This document shows, piece after piece, positions 23,646-35,270 of a stretch of DNA of 64,000 nucleotides. The DNA is taken from positions 79,322,001-79,386,000 of the forward strand of contig NC_133545.1 in the NCBI RefSeq assembly GCF_048773025.1. The letters are read 5' to 3'. Origin of the DNA: Camelus bactrianus. Taxonomy: Eukaryota; Chordata; Mammalia; Artiodactyla; Camelidae. Every line of letters starts with the position of its first letter. Within the stretch, counting starts at the first letter, position 1. Made by a program: the position numbers and the translations under genes. The notes beneath the pieces are model-generated. The model saw only the letters and a program-made list of their open reading frames with translations. It was not told where the DNA came from and searched no databases.

Positions 23646-23714
23646 CTTTTCCTGCGCGCGGTTGAGTCGCTTCTGGACGTTCTTGGCGAAGATGCCCGTC
23701 TTGATGTCAGCCAT
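23646..23714 (-). CDS. AMPH: AMPH coding exon 1 (amphiphysin N-terminus)
   Basis: This exon encodes the first 23 residues of amphiphysin, starting MADIKTGIFAKNVQKRL and ending RAQEK. Amphiphysin is a presynaptic N-BAR/SH3 protein that senses and bends membrane and recruits dynamin during clathrin-mediated endocytosis. The residues seen form the amphipathic helix 0 of the N-BAR domain. The paralogue BIN1 starts differently ([22 protein letters not shown]), so AMPH is the better match. The start is the ATG at 23714-23712 in a strong Kozak context (gcagccATGg). Coding ends at AAG (23648-23646), followed by a GT donor at 23645-23644 reading GTCAGC, which is weak after the GT. Family knowledge places the next residues (VLQKLGKADE) in exon 2, which is not in the window. 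The intron is in phase 0. No frame damage is seen. Confidence 0.96.
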
Positions 23715-23781
23715 GGCTGCAGGTCCGCGGAGGCTGCGAGGAGCGGAGCGGGCGGCGGGCCGGTGGCGGTGAGGAGGAGCC

Positions 23782-23812
23782 GGAGAGGAGGAGGAGGAGG
23801 AGGAGGAGGAGC
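23782..23812 (-). repeat. GAG/CTC trinucleotide run in AMPH 5' UTR
   Basis: About nine tandem GAG triplets on the plus strand (CTC in the AMPH sense), followed by a second interrupted GGA/GAG patch to about 23850. It lies 70-140 bases upstream of the AMPH ATG, so it is probably transcribed in the 5' UTR and may vary in length. Confidence 0.8.
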
Positions 23813-23960
23813 GGGAGTCCAGGAGGAGGAGGAGCGGGAGACGAGGAGCGGGAGCAGTTTTAGTGGCGCGGAGCAGCCGAGCGCCGGGAGGGGTGAGGGG
23901 GGTGCGCGGCGGCGGGGACCCGCTTAAAGCGACAGAGCGAAGGCGGGATGCACCAGGCCT

Positions 23961-26345
23961 GGCAGTGACACGAGGCGGGGTGGCGAGCACGAGAGAGGGA
24001 AGAAGCCAGAAGTCAAAATGCCCGGGTAGTGCCCACGGTGATGGAGAGGAGCCTGGAGGAGAAAGGGAACAGAACCGAGCAGCCAGCCCCAGGGCCCAAG
24101 GCGGCTCTGGGGTTCTTTTAGGGCGGAGTTTGGGCTGGGGGAGGGGGGGCCATTTCTTTCCCTCAAAACAGAGAAGATGGAGAGAGATAAGGGGGAGTCC
24201 TGGGAATGTGGACTTGGAGCAGCGCTGAAGTGGAAAGGGGTGGGGCTGGTCTCCCAGGAGGACCTGCTGGACCATCCCCTGGGCAGAGAGCGCACCCCTA
24301 GATTATCTGTGGGTTCTGGAAGAACCCCTGGGCCTCGCCCTGCCCTCCGGAGGCTCGCAGCATCACGAGGAGGAAAGCTGACTGGAAAACTGAGCCCAGG
24401 CAGGGGTTAGAGCTGCGGCACAGGCAGTGAGAGAGGAGAGGAGGGAGGGCTCGATTCTGGCACTTGTATGAACTTAAAGACAAGACTTGGGGCGAGGGCG
24501 GGAGGCCCTTTGCCGAGAACCCTCGGCTCCTTTAAGGCAGGGGCTGTGCTTTGGCGATCTCCGTAATCCCTGCGCAGAGCGGAGACCCCGGGCACAGGCC
24601 CATCCAGGAAGCGGTGCAGGAAAAGCCGGGTCCTGCCTCACACCCACAGGGAGAGATCCGGGCCTCCTAACCTGTTGCTTCTTCCCCACCTTATGGCAAC
24701 TTTCACAGGCATGCACCATCCTCAGGATACTTAGCAGAAGTAAGAATAATAGGGATACATCAAACTGTTCATATTCAGTTCTCTCTGAGAGTTCGAGAAG
24801 AGTAAGGCGGGTGGCCCAGCAAACGGGCCAGAAGTGAAATCAGGCACCTGAATCCAGCATCTGAATCCTGTGAATCCGAGAGAGCATCTCACTGCATCTC
24901 TGGAGTAGACTGTCACCTTGGCAGCCCCCAGTGAACTGCCCCTTGGTATCCACTCCTAGCGTAGTCCCCTCACCTTGATTCTAGAAGGCGCTGTGACTGA
25001 CTTTTACCAATAAGATACAGCGGAAGTACACCTACGCCTTGAGAAGCCAGGTAGGTTTTGCACTCACTCCGAGGAGCCCTGTGATACCTTGCAGAGAGGT
25101 TCAGCTACCCTGCTGTAAAGCCCCTTGGAGAGGCCATCTGAAAACGGAGAAGCACTAGATTATTTGGACCGGGAGCAAGGCCCGGTTATCCCTGAATCCC
25201 GGCTGAGACCAGCCTCCAGGCGACACACTGGCTGGATGCAGCCACACAAATAATTATCAGCAAAACCAGCAGAAGAACCGCCCAGCGCATCCTAGCCAAG
25301 AGAGTGGAATGATGGGCAAACAAAATGATACTTGTTTTGAGCCAGTAACTTTTGTGATGGTTCCGTTACCGAAATACCCAGTCTATTCACTTGGCTCTTA
25401 TTTTCTTAGGATGACAATGCACCCCAGTATGCCCAGGAATGAAGGCATTTCCAGGACACAGGACTCTCAGTGCTAAAACCAGGTAAGTCCTGGGTCAACT
25501 ACCTGAGTTGGTCACCCTACTTCCAACATCCCAGGTAAACAGTTTACTTCCGAGCAAAGAGAAACTTGATTCCTCTCTTGCTCAACATTCAGCAGAAAAG
25601 ACTGTTCAGAAGCCAGGAATTTGAGTCAGTTCTGTAAAACAAAGGGCTTCTGAACCTTCACCCTGCTTCGCAATCTTCGCCATGAGAATACAAGCCTAAG
25701 AATGTTGGAATATACCAGAACATTCTGGAGCATATCAGTCCATGGTGACTCTTATACTGTGAGCTCCAGAGCCCCCTCTGTTCCCTTACTGGGCCTGGCT
25801 ACAGCCCCCATTGCAGAGTCACTGCCCTCTTTCTGACAAACAAGAGACCGAGTTCCAAGCAGTGGGTTTACCTTTTCTCTGCTTCCTTAGAGCCCAAGCC
25901 ATTCATTTCCTCTGTATCAGCTCTTCTCTCTCCTGGCAGTTACTCCCCCACCGATTTTTGGAACACAATGAATATTTTTTGAAAATGGTTAACTTTTCTT
26001 ATCATCCAGATGCCCAAATCTAGAGCTGTAACGTGGGTGGAAAGGGAAGCTTGTCATTTCTTGATAATTCTATTTGGAATACATGCTGAGCATACTAAAA
26101 AGTTATGTGCAAACTATTATCAAATTCACCAATATCCATTTTCAGGTTGCCATGTGGCTCTCATTCTGGCCACTCTGGACTATTCATGAAGCACTTTAGC
26201 TGGTACTTATTAGGTGCTCTGTAAATATTTGTTGAAAAAAATGCAGCCATGCACGAGACTGCATTCTTAGCTCATAATTCTGCAACAATGCTAGTGGAAG
26301 AGGGATGGGAATAGGGGACCCCAACCAAAATGATGTTTTGTCCTT
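23961..26345. other. Unique DNA upstream of AMPH
   Basis: G+C rich shoulder of the CpG island to about 24700, then ordinary unique sequence. The stretch 25390-25520 (ccagtatgcccaggaatgaa, gttggtcaccctac) resembles an old interspersed repeat I cannot name. No gene seen. Confidence 0.45.
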
Positions 26346-28036
26346 AGGATAATTTTTTATTGAAATGTAGTTGATTTACAATGTTGTGTTAGTTTCAGGT
26401 ATACAGCAAAGTGATTCACTTACACATATATATTTATCTGTTCTTTTTTAGATTCTTTCTCATTATAGGTTATTACAAGATACTGAATATAGTTCCCTGT
26501 GCTATACAGTATGAACTTATTGTTTATCTATCATATATATATGTTAGTGTCTGCAAATCACAAACTCAAAATTTATCCCTTCCCACTTCCTTCCCTCCCT
26601 GGTAGCCATAAGTTTGTTTTCTATGCCTGTGAGTCTGTTTCTGTTTTGTAAATAAGATCATTTGGCTTTTTTTTTTTTTTTTTTTTAGATTCCACATGTA
26701 AGTGATATCATATGGTATTTTTCTTTCTCTTTCTGGCTTACTTCTCCTAGAATGACAATCTCTGGGTCCATCCATGTTGTTGCAAACGGCATTTTTTATG
26801 GCTGAGTAGTATTCCATTGTATGTATTTACCACAACTTCTTTATCCAGTCATCTGTCAATGGACATTTAGGTTGTTTCCATGTCTTGGCTATTGTAAATT
26901 GTGCTGCTATGAGCATTAGGGTGCAGGTGTCTTTTCAAATTAGAGTTTTTTCCAGACATATGTCCAGGAGTCAGATTGCTGAATCATATGGTAAATCTAT
27001 TTTAAATTTTTTTAAGGAATCTTCATTCTGTTTTCCACAATGGCTGCACCAAGGTACATTCCTACCAATAGTGTAGGACGGTTCCCTTTTCTCCACACCA
27101 TTTTGTTTATTCATTTTATTTATTGTTTGTGGACTTTTAAATGATAGTCATTTGACTGGTATGAGGTGATATCTCATTGTAGTTTTGATTTGCATTTCTC
27201 TGATAATTAGCAATATTGAGCATTTTTTCACGTGCCTATTGGCCATTGGTATATCCTCATTGGAGAAGTGCCTGTTTAGGTCTTCTGCCCATTTTTGAGT
27301 TGGGTTGTTTGTTTTGGGTTTTGTTGTTGTTGCTGTTGTTAAGTTGTACGTAAGAACTGTTTGTATATTCTAGAAGTTAAGCCCTTGTCAGTCACATTTG
27401 CAAATATTTTCTCCCATTCCATTGGTTGTCTTTTGGGTTTTTTTTTTTAATAGTTTCCTTTGCTGTGCAAAAGCTTTGAGGTTTAATTAGGTCTCATTTG
27501 TTTATTTTTGCTTTTATTTGTATTGCTTGGGTAGACTTCCCTAGGAGAACATTACTAAGATTTATGTCAGAGAATGTTTTGCCTGTGTTTTCTTCTAAGA
27601 GGTTTATAATATCTTGTTTTATGTGCATGTATTTAAGCCATTTTGAGTTTATTTTTGTGTATGGTGTGAGGGAGTGTTCTAACTTCATTGATTTACACAT
27701 GGCTATCCAGTTTTCCCAACACCACTTGCTGAAGAGACTGTCTTTCCTCCATTGTATATTCTTATCTTCTTTGTTGAAGATTAATTGACCGTATGTATGG
27801 GTTTATTTCTGGGCTCTCTATCCTGTTCCACTGATTCATCTGTCTGTTTTTGTGCCAATACCATGCTGTTTCGAATACTGTAACTTTATCTGAAGACTTA
27901 AAAGGTTATTCCTCCAGCTTCATTCTTTTTCTTCAATATTGCTTTGGCAGTTCTGGGTCTTTTGTGGTTCCATATAAATTTCAGAATTATTTGTTCTAGT
28001 TCTGTGAAAAATGTCATGGGTAATTTGACAGGGACA
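26346..28036 (-). mobile_element. 5'-truncated L1 (3' UTR and C-terminal ORF2)
   Basis: Reversed L1. The 3' UTR starts at attgaaatgtagttgattta. The C-terminal ORF2 text includes ctgagtagtattccattgta (EYYSAIK antisense) and the LCTKINSRW-like part: the minus frame 27494-27700 reads [14 protein letters not shown] and 27898-28098 reads [20 protein letters not shown]. Frames are interrupted, so ORF2 is inactive. The 5' truncation is near 28036. About 1.7 kb of a normal 6-7 kb element remains. Confidence 0.95.
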
Positions 28037-29909
28037 GGATCCATGCGTTTGTGTGTATTTCCTTCATGCCCAACACCACTGGGCCCTCCCACCAACATTC
28101 CTTGACTGTGTCTTTTCCATATAATGTCATCCGTTTTTCCCCTCAGTCAATCAAGGAATAACATGGCCTTTTCAGTTCCATGTAGATGTCACAATCAATG
28201 AAAAGTAACCCCAACTCTCTCATTTCAGGGACAAGCTTAGGTATCAAATTATATTTAATGATTATTCAGGTAAGGGTTACCCAACCTTAAAAAGCATTCT
28301 GACTCCAACCCCAGATCTTCATCTGAACGAGGCAGAATTCCTGAATTAATTCCTACTCCCAGCTCACCTTCCTTCCTTCTAAATAGCACTTCAAATTGGT
28401 TGATAAGTCAAAAATATCATTATGATAGGTTTTGGTAATTTGTAATAGTCCCAGAATTGTCACTATATTATCACAAAACTCATTTTCCAGATGTTTTAAT
28501 GATACAGAAGTTTATTTTTGCCTATATTTATATCTTGTAAGTCCCATTTAGACCCGTAGGGAAGGAGATTTCTAGATCCAGTTTTTACCTGTCTACCTCT
28601 TTGCTAGCACTCATATGAGTTAAAGCATATACTATATACCCTCATTAGCTACAACTTCTTTGCATCATTATACAGATAATTAAGGAGCCATTCCATTTAA
28701 ACACTTGGTGGAATCTAACTGGAATTTTGGTCCCATACAAATTATGACTAATGCTTATACTTGCCTCTTTGTTTAAAGACTCAGACAAAAATTTTATTGT
28801 TTCTCACAAATGTTGAAAGAACAGTGAAAGGAGGATGTGCTGTTAAAAAAATGTTTTTTGACTGATCATCTTGTACATTGCAGGTGAAAACATTCAACTT
28901 TTCCAAGCCAACTATTTACATTTTAGTTCCACATATATTTTTTACTAAATTGCATGGCTACCCTTTTCCTTTCCTAATTTAACCAAATCTAAAAATAAAA
29001 ACCTCCTAACTCTATTAATAATGCATCACTAATGTATCCCAAAATACTGCACAGGAGGCAAGAGCTTTGTTTTAATAGTTTGAGCCATCGGCCACTAAGG
29101 AAAACAATAACATTGTATTAAATTGCCTAATAACTTCAAAGCATTTCAACACCATCTGTGATGCCTTTATGCAAAATAGATGCAAAACAACTTCTATACC
29201 CCACGACAAATTGCTTGAACATCATTTAATGGCTTACAAGCCAATTGAGAGGTCAGGGAGCAAAACAAAATAGAAACTCCAATTAGCCACAACTCTTTCT
29301 GAAGAAAGGGACAAGTCCCTGCAAATATTTTAAGTTATTTCCTATCCACAAACAAGCTATAAAAATTCCATGTGCAATGTGGGAAACAGCACATTTGTTG
29401 GGGCTACAGAGAGCACCCTCTTAATTGCTTGTATAGCTGAACTGTTTTATGGAGAAGTTTTCCAGCTTGGACAAACCCCAGCTTTGTCGCATTGTTCTAC
29501 TTCAGAACCTCTTAACAAGTGCTTAACTTCGTCATGTGTTGACCCAAGACCCTTTTAGTTCAAGGAACTTATTTTTGATTAAATTTGTCCATGTTTATGT
29601 TTTACATGAATATAGCTGTGCACATGCGCCCGTCTTTGGCTGCATAACTGCTCCCCGACCTTCACCCCATCTTTTGCCACCCCCCACCTCTCTGCCGACA
29701 TAGTAGAGGTATTCCCTTGGACCACGGGATCCCCCACCGCAGTGTCCCTCCACTCCAAGCCCACGCTTCCATCAAAGCCCCTGGCTAAAGAGGCCAGGCC
29801 AAGGTCCTGGTACAATTTTACACGCAAGAAGCCTAGACTCAGCACTGTATCCTCTTCCCTAGCAGTACAGCCTCCTTCTTCTCCAGAGACCACACCTTCT
29901 GCCTGTTCT
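28037..29909. other. Unique DNA upstream of AMPH, possibly conserved in part
   Basis: A/T-rich unique sequence. The part 28880-29340 has the texture of a conserved noncoding element (caattagcc, taatggc, tttaatggcttacaagccaa). The part 29620-29905 is C-rich and open on both strands but not recognised. Confidence 0.4.
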
Positions 29910-30427
29910 TGCTACCTAGTCCAAGCCCATGCTGCTCACTGCACGACACGCCAAGAAATCAAGAGACGAGGCATTGGGGCAGGAATAGCGACTTCATTAG
30001 GAAAGCCAGCAGACCAGGAAGATGGTGTGCTAGTGTCCCAAAGAATCACCTTGCCCAGATTTCGATACTAGATTCTTTTATAGAACAAAGAGGGAGAGGT
30101 GAGGAGGTAAAGTAGAAAAGGTGATAAGTTGTTGCAAATATGTCCTGGTTCCGGCCAGAGTCCAGAGGGGATGTGTTAATTTCTTCTTTCCTGCAGCCGA
30201 TCACAAATAGGCCTGGTCAGGGTGTTTCCTGTGAGCTTAAACAGAGGTATTTTAGCTTAACACTCAGGCATGGGAGGCAGGGTTCCCGTAGATGGGCCAT
30301 CATGTCTACTTTAAGCTATAGGCAGCATCGCTTCAGTGATTAACGTGTAGCAAAAGCAATAGCATACAAAGGTTAAAGTAAAAGAAATAGATCCAATATG
30401 GAGTCAGACTGGTTCTTCCCCATTGCA
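29910..30427 (-). mobile_element. Solo LTR, endogenous retrovirus (class I likely), fossil
   Basis: Read in reverse it starts TGCAATGGGG and ends GGTAGCA, i.e. TG...CA termini. The 4-bp duplication ttct lies at 29906-29909 and 30428-30431. A 4-bp duplication is usual for gammaretrovirus-like elements. About 518 bp long, with no retroviral genes beside it. A diverged relative lies at 46865-47367. Confidence 0.75.
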
Positions 30428-30631
30428 TTCTCAGATCTGAAATTCCCTCACTCTCTCTACTTTTCTTCACTAAGACCCCCAACAGGCTACTGCCTGGAGC
30501 CATCTCCAAGGAATTAAGTGAGTTGGGTGGTGATGTTAGAAACAGTGACTATCAGTCTGACTTTCCGCGTTACTGCAGTAGTTCAGCATTATTGGGCTTA
30601 GATCAGCTTCAGGAAGCTAGTCTGGGACACA

Positions 30632-32015
30632 TCTGCCATAGACTGAATTGTGTCTCTGTGATATTGTGACTTATAATAAATACTGTTTGGTGTTTGTCCC
30701 TGTTCTTGCACAGAGCTCCCCAAACCATTGCAATTTCCCACGTGATTAGAACAATAAAGGTGCTTTTTTGCTATTTCTGAGAAAGCCCCTTTCAATCATA
30801 CCTGAGTGTGTGTTAATGAGGTGAATTTTGGAAAGGTCTCAGGGATGAGGGTTCCTTGCCAGGGGAACCAACCTAGTGATTAAAAGGTTGGAACTTTCAA
30901 CCCCACTCCTGTTTCACCCCCCTACTCCTCACATCCCTGACCTCTCTGGAGAGGAGAAATGCTGGAGATTGAGTTTAATCACGGATGGCCAATGATTGAA
31001 TCAACCATGCCTATGCAATGAAGCCTCCATAAAAAAAAACAAAAGGATGAGATTCAGAGAACTTCCGGTTAGTGAACATGTGGTGACGTGGGGAGAGTGG
31101 TGCCTGGGGGCGGCACAGAAGCGCCTCATTCCTTCCCATACATCTTGCCCTATGCATCTCTTCCATCTGGCTATTCCTGAGTTATATCCTTATAATAGAC
31201 CTGTAATCTAGTAAGTAGACTATTTCTCTGCATTCTGTGAGCTGCTCTAGCAAATTAATTAAATCCTCAGAGGGGGTCATGGGAACCTCCAGTTTATAGC
31301 CAGTTGGTCAGAAGCACAAGTGACAACCTGGACTTGCACTTGGCATCTGAAGTCGAGGCTGGGAGTGCAGTCTTGTGGGACTGAGCCTTAAATGATGGGC
31401 TCTGACACTGATTCCACGTAGGTAGTGTCAGGACTGAATTGAATTGTAGGACACCCAACTGGTGTTGTAGAATTGCTTGGTGTGCAGAAACCCAACCCTT
31501 CCCCCTTGGCATTTGGTGGCCAGAAGTATTGAGAGTGTAGAAGAAACACACAAGAGGAGTTTTTCTTTAAAGTCCCTGAAAGAGATCACTGAAGTCCTAA
31601 ACCCTGGATCCTGTGAATATGACCTTATTTGGAAATAGGGTCTTTGCAGATGTGATTAAGATATAAATTAGGATGAGGTCACACTGCAGTAGGGCAGATC
31701 CTTAATCCAATAGGACTAGTTTCTTTACTAGTAAAGGAAGAAGAATTGGAAACAGACACACACCAAGGAGACTGCCATGTGAAGACCGACACAGGGAAGA
31801 GGGCCATGTGATCACGGAGGTGGGGCGTGGAGGTCCACAGCTGCACACCAAGGATGTGGCAACAGCCAGGGGTGGACAGCCACTGGAGAAGCTGGGAGAG
31901 TGAGCGTGGCCCCGCTGACACCTGGCTTTCAGATGTCCCACCTCAGAAGTGAGGGAATACATTTCTGTTGGTTTAAGCCACCCAGTTGGTGTTACTTCGT
32001 TACAGCAGGCCTCAG
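30632..32015 (+). mobile_element. MaLR (MLT1-type) LTR split by another LTR, fossil
   Basis: The start of the LTR (tgccatagactgaattgtgt) lies at 30637-30656 and the rest resumes near 31590 (gaagtcctaaaccctgg, ccttatttggaaatagggtc, agatgtgattaaga, ggtttaagccacccagttgg, gttacagcaggcc). The gap is filled by a second LTR listed separately. It must be older than its insert. Confidence 0.75.
30660..31585 (+). mobile_element. ERVL-class LTR inside the MLT1 LTR, fossil
   Basis: Recognised by cctatgcaatgaagcctcca, cttgccctatgcatctcttc, cagaagcacaagtgacaacc, gtcttgtgggactgagcctt and ggacacccaactggtgttg. This is a long (about 0.9 kb) placental-mammal LTR; I think it belongs to the MER21 group, but the name is from memory. 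The ends are approximate. Confidence 0.6.
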
Positions 32016-32535
32016 AAACACGTAAGAATCCAACATCTTTCTTCAAAACAGCATGCATCTCAGAAAAATGTATCCCCCATTCCAAATCACTGACAAACAG
32101 ATTTCCAAAAACAAGATTTTCATTAGCTGGAACAGCCTGGGTTCATCTGTTGCTTTGTTTTAAAACAATTGTATTTTTGCAAGTGTCTGATTTGTCCTTA
32201 TTTTCCTTCTTAATTTAGTGAAAAAGCAGTAGCTTTTGAGCGAGCCTGTTGGAGGCTGGGTTCTAAGGAAGCAGAGGCTGAGTTTGGGGTGCAAGCTGAT
32301 TCAAGATCCACGGTCATGGTTCTCCACTCCACGGCTACTATTTTAACACTTGTAATAAATAAGAAGTTTGTGGGTAGACACTCCAAGACTGCGTAAATAC
32401 CCTGCTTCTTATCAAAATCACCCTCCCCCAATTTGGTGTGCATAATGGTTCTTGCCTAAATCTGTCTTACTGAGATGGTTTTTAAATGGTGATTTTCTGC
32501 AACAGTATTTTTTAATCAGCATTCTAGTGTTTAGA
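32016..32535. other. Unique DNA
   Basis: No gene or repeat recognised. Confidence 0.4.
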
Positions 32536-32865
32536 AGAGCTTTCTCTTTCTTCCCATGTATTTACTAATTTATTATCTATTGTCAGTATTGACTCATGGG
32601 TTCTTATTTTATTCATTCTTTTATTGTTTTCATTTACCTTGATGTTTAAACTATCCCAGACTTGGTCAGTGAAAGCCCCTTCATTTTTTAATATATCCTC
32701 ATCATTTTTCAAGGCCTTCCTTATTTTCTGTCACAGTGAGATGTTCAAGGCTCATCTTCTATTTTCTCTGCCCCAACCTTTGAATAAACCATTTCTCTGT
32801 TCATTCTCTTCTTCATCTTTGCAGAGAATTGTATTTAGAAACCAAGGTCTAGATTCAGGCTTCAT
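32536..32865. mobile_element. Ancient L1 (L1M-type) fragment
   Basis: catttaccttgatgtttaaa, gacttggtcagtgaaagccc, gagatgttcaaggctcatct and gtatttagaaaccaaggtct match an old interspersed L1 segment I know from mammalian genomes. Strand and subfamily are not certain. Confidence 0.5.
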
Positions 32866-33139
32866 TCATTACAAATGAGTGACTGAACGTCTTTGAAACA
32901 ATGCATTTATATTGATAACACTAAATGAAATCCAACCTAGGTTCTTGCTTGCTTTTCCCCATTCCATACTTGTATCTCCCATCTTCCATATTGCTCTGGC
33001 TCCCCAAAACCTTACTGTATTCACTCATTTGCTCAATTCCACAACACCCACAAAACAATTTCATAATATTCATACCACTATTGAGAAGAGTTCAAGATTT
33101 GTTTACCTTTTTTTCCTTTGGACTGAAGTCAAAGTACTA
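32866..33139. other. Unique DNA
   Basis: Nothing recognised. Confidence 0.4.
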
Positions 33140-34800
33140 TCTTCAAAACTTACTTGGGATACTGGCATAAAGACAGACCAATGGAATGGAACACAGAGTC
33201 CAAAAATAAACCCTCACAAATATGGTCGAATGGTTTTCAACAAAAGTACGAAGGCCATTTAACAAAGAAAGGACAGTCTTTTCAACAAATGGTGCTGGGG
33301 AAACTGGGTATTGCATGCAGATAAATGAAGCTGGACTCGTATTACACCATGTACAAAAATTAACTTGGAGTGGGTAAGGGACCTAAATGTAAGACCTGAA
33401 ACTGTAACACTCATACAAAAACATAAAAGGAAAGCTTCACAATATTGGATTTGGCAATAATTTCTTGGATATCTCACCAAATGCACAGACTACAAAAGAA
33501 AAATAGGTAAGTTGTACCACATCAAAATTAAATTCTTTTGTATATCAAAGGAACCAGTCAGCAGAGTGAAAAGACAAACCATGGAATCAGAGAAAATATT
33601 TGCTTACCATATATCTTAAGGGTGTGATATCCAGAACATATATAAAGAATTCCTATAACAACAAAAACCAAACACTCTGATTAAAAAGTGGACAAAGGGC
33701 TTGAACAGACATTTCCCCAAAGAAGATACACAAATGGTCAATAAGCACATGGAAGGATGCTCATCATCATTCATCATCAGGAAAATCAAAATCAGAATCA
33801 CGGTGCAATACCGTCTCATACCCATCGGGTAGCTACTCTCAAAACCAGAAAATAACAGGTGTTGGTGAGGATATAGTAAAATTGGAACACCTGTGTACCT
33901 TTGGCAGGGACTAGAAAATGGTACGGCCACTACAGAAAACAAGGTTGCAATTCCTCAAAAAATTTAAAATGTAACTACCATAGGATGCAGCAGTACCACT
34001 TCTGGATATATACCTCTTCAAAAATTGAAGCAAGGTCTCTACCAGTGGGGAGAGGGAAACGGGAGGGGAAGATGGAGGTGGAGGATTAAGAGGTACAAAC
34101 TGTCAAGTATAAAATCAGCCAAAGGATGTATTGTACAACATGGGGAATACAGCTAATATTTTATAATAACTATAAATGGAGCATAACCTTAAAAAATTTG
34201 TGAATCACCATATTGTATACCTGTAACATATAATATTGTACATCAACTATACTTCAATTTAAAAAATATGATACTGTAAAATAAATGCATAAATAGATTT
34301 TTTAAAAATTAAAGCAAAATCTCAAAGACATATTTTTACACCCACCTGCACAGCAGCATTATTTGTAATAGCCAAGGGCAGAAGAAACTCTAGTGTCCAT
34401 TGACTGATTAATGGATAAACAAGTGTGATATATTCATATAATGGAATATTATTCAGCCTTAAAAAGGAAGGAACTACTGACACATGCTACAACACAGATG
34501 ACCCTTGAGGACATGATGCCACATGAAACAAGCCAATCACCAAATATTGTATGATTGTGTTTATATGAAGCACCTAGAGTAGGCAAATTCATAGAGACAA
34601 AGTAGAATGGTAGTTACCTAGGACTGGGAGCAACAAGATATTGTTTAATGGATATGGAGTTTCAGTTTTGCAAGATGAAGAGAGTTCTAGAGATGGATGG
34701 CAGTGATGATTGCACAGCAATGTGAATGCACTTAATCCCACAGAACTATACACGTAAAAATTTTGAAATGGTAAATTGTATGTTATGTATATTTTACCAT
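33140..34800 (+). mobile_element. Old L1 (ORF2 C-terminus to 3' end) with a nested L1 tail
   Basis: ORF2-region text runs from ggcataaagacagaccaatg through acaaatggtgctggggaaac, ttcacaatattggatttggc and ggacaaagggcttgaacaga to about 34040. It resumes at about 34303 with catatttttacacccacctg, atggaatattattcagcctt and tatgtatattttaccataat. The frames are broken throughout. The interruption is another L1 tail, listed next. Confidence 0.9.
34041..34300 (+). mobile_element. L1 3' end inserted in the older L1
   Basis: About 260 bp of L1 3' UTR (ggaggattaagaggtacaaa, cagctaatattttataataa, gtacatcaactatacttcaa) with an A-rich tail. Flanking copies aaaattgaagcaaggtctc (34021-34039) and aaaattaaagcaaaatctc (about 34304-34322) look like its target-site duplication, diverged, so this too is old. 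Confidence 0.7.
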
Positions 34801-35270
34801 AATTAAAAATGAGAAACGTCAGGCAGATCACCTTACTCATTGGAAACAGTTAGGTTTGTTACTGTTTTCATTTAGCTTAAGATTTTTCCCCATCCTTGTT
34901 AATTTTATTTTATTGGATATGTAAAATATTAATATGAATCAAAAAGTCAAAACTGTATAGAAAGGTCCACTGAGGGAAGTGTCACTCTTTCCCCTGTCCC
35001 TTCAACCTCATCCCTCATCTCCATTCCTTGTGGTTAACCAAGTAGATTGGGTTTTTGTATTATCAGTCTTGTGTTTCTTTTTCAAAATTGTGTAAGTGTG
35101 TATGTTTTCTTAGTTTCTCATATTTCTTACTAAAATAAGGTAGCATACTATATATATTATTCTGCATTTTTTTACTTAAAATATTTTCTAGAAATTACTC
35201 CCTTTCAGTTTGTAAAGATTTCCCTTTTTTTTTTTTTTTTTTCCAATTTATAGTAATTCAGAGTGTATTC
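34801..35270. other. Unique A/T-rich DNA
   Basis: Poly(T) at 35225-35242 may mark an unrecognised insertion. No gene seen. Confidence 0.4.

Larger units (their letters stand above)
23190..23960 (-). promoter_or_regulatory. AMPH: CpG island with AMPH promoter and 5' UTR
   Basis: The stretch is very G+C rich and dense in CpG, unlike the A/T-rich DNA around it. It covers AMPH exon 1, the start of intron 1 and the upstream side, as expected for a CpG-island promoter of a neuronal gene. The 5' UTR (minus strand, upstream of 23714) carries a run of CTC triplets. No good TATA box is seen; a TTTAAG lies near 23924-23929. Transcription probably starts around 23830-23900, but this is inferred from composition, not shown. 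The edges are estimated by eye. Confidence 0.85.

Noticed and set aside
23469-24275. A 268-residue protein gene over the AMPH promoter
   Set aside because: It contains the AMPH start in frame but runs across the splice donor into intron 1 and through the 5' UTR; it reflects lack of stops in GC-rich DNA.
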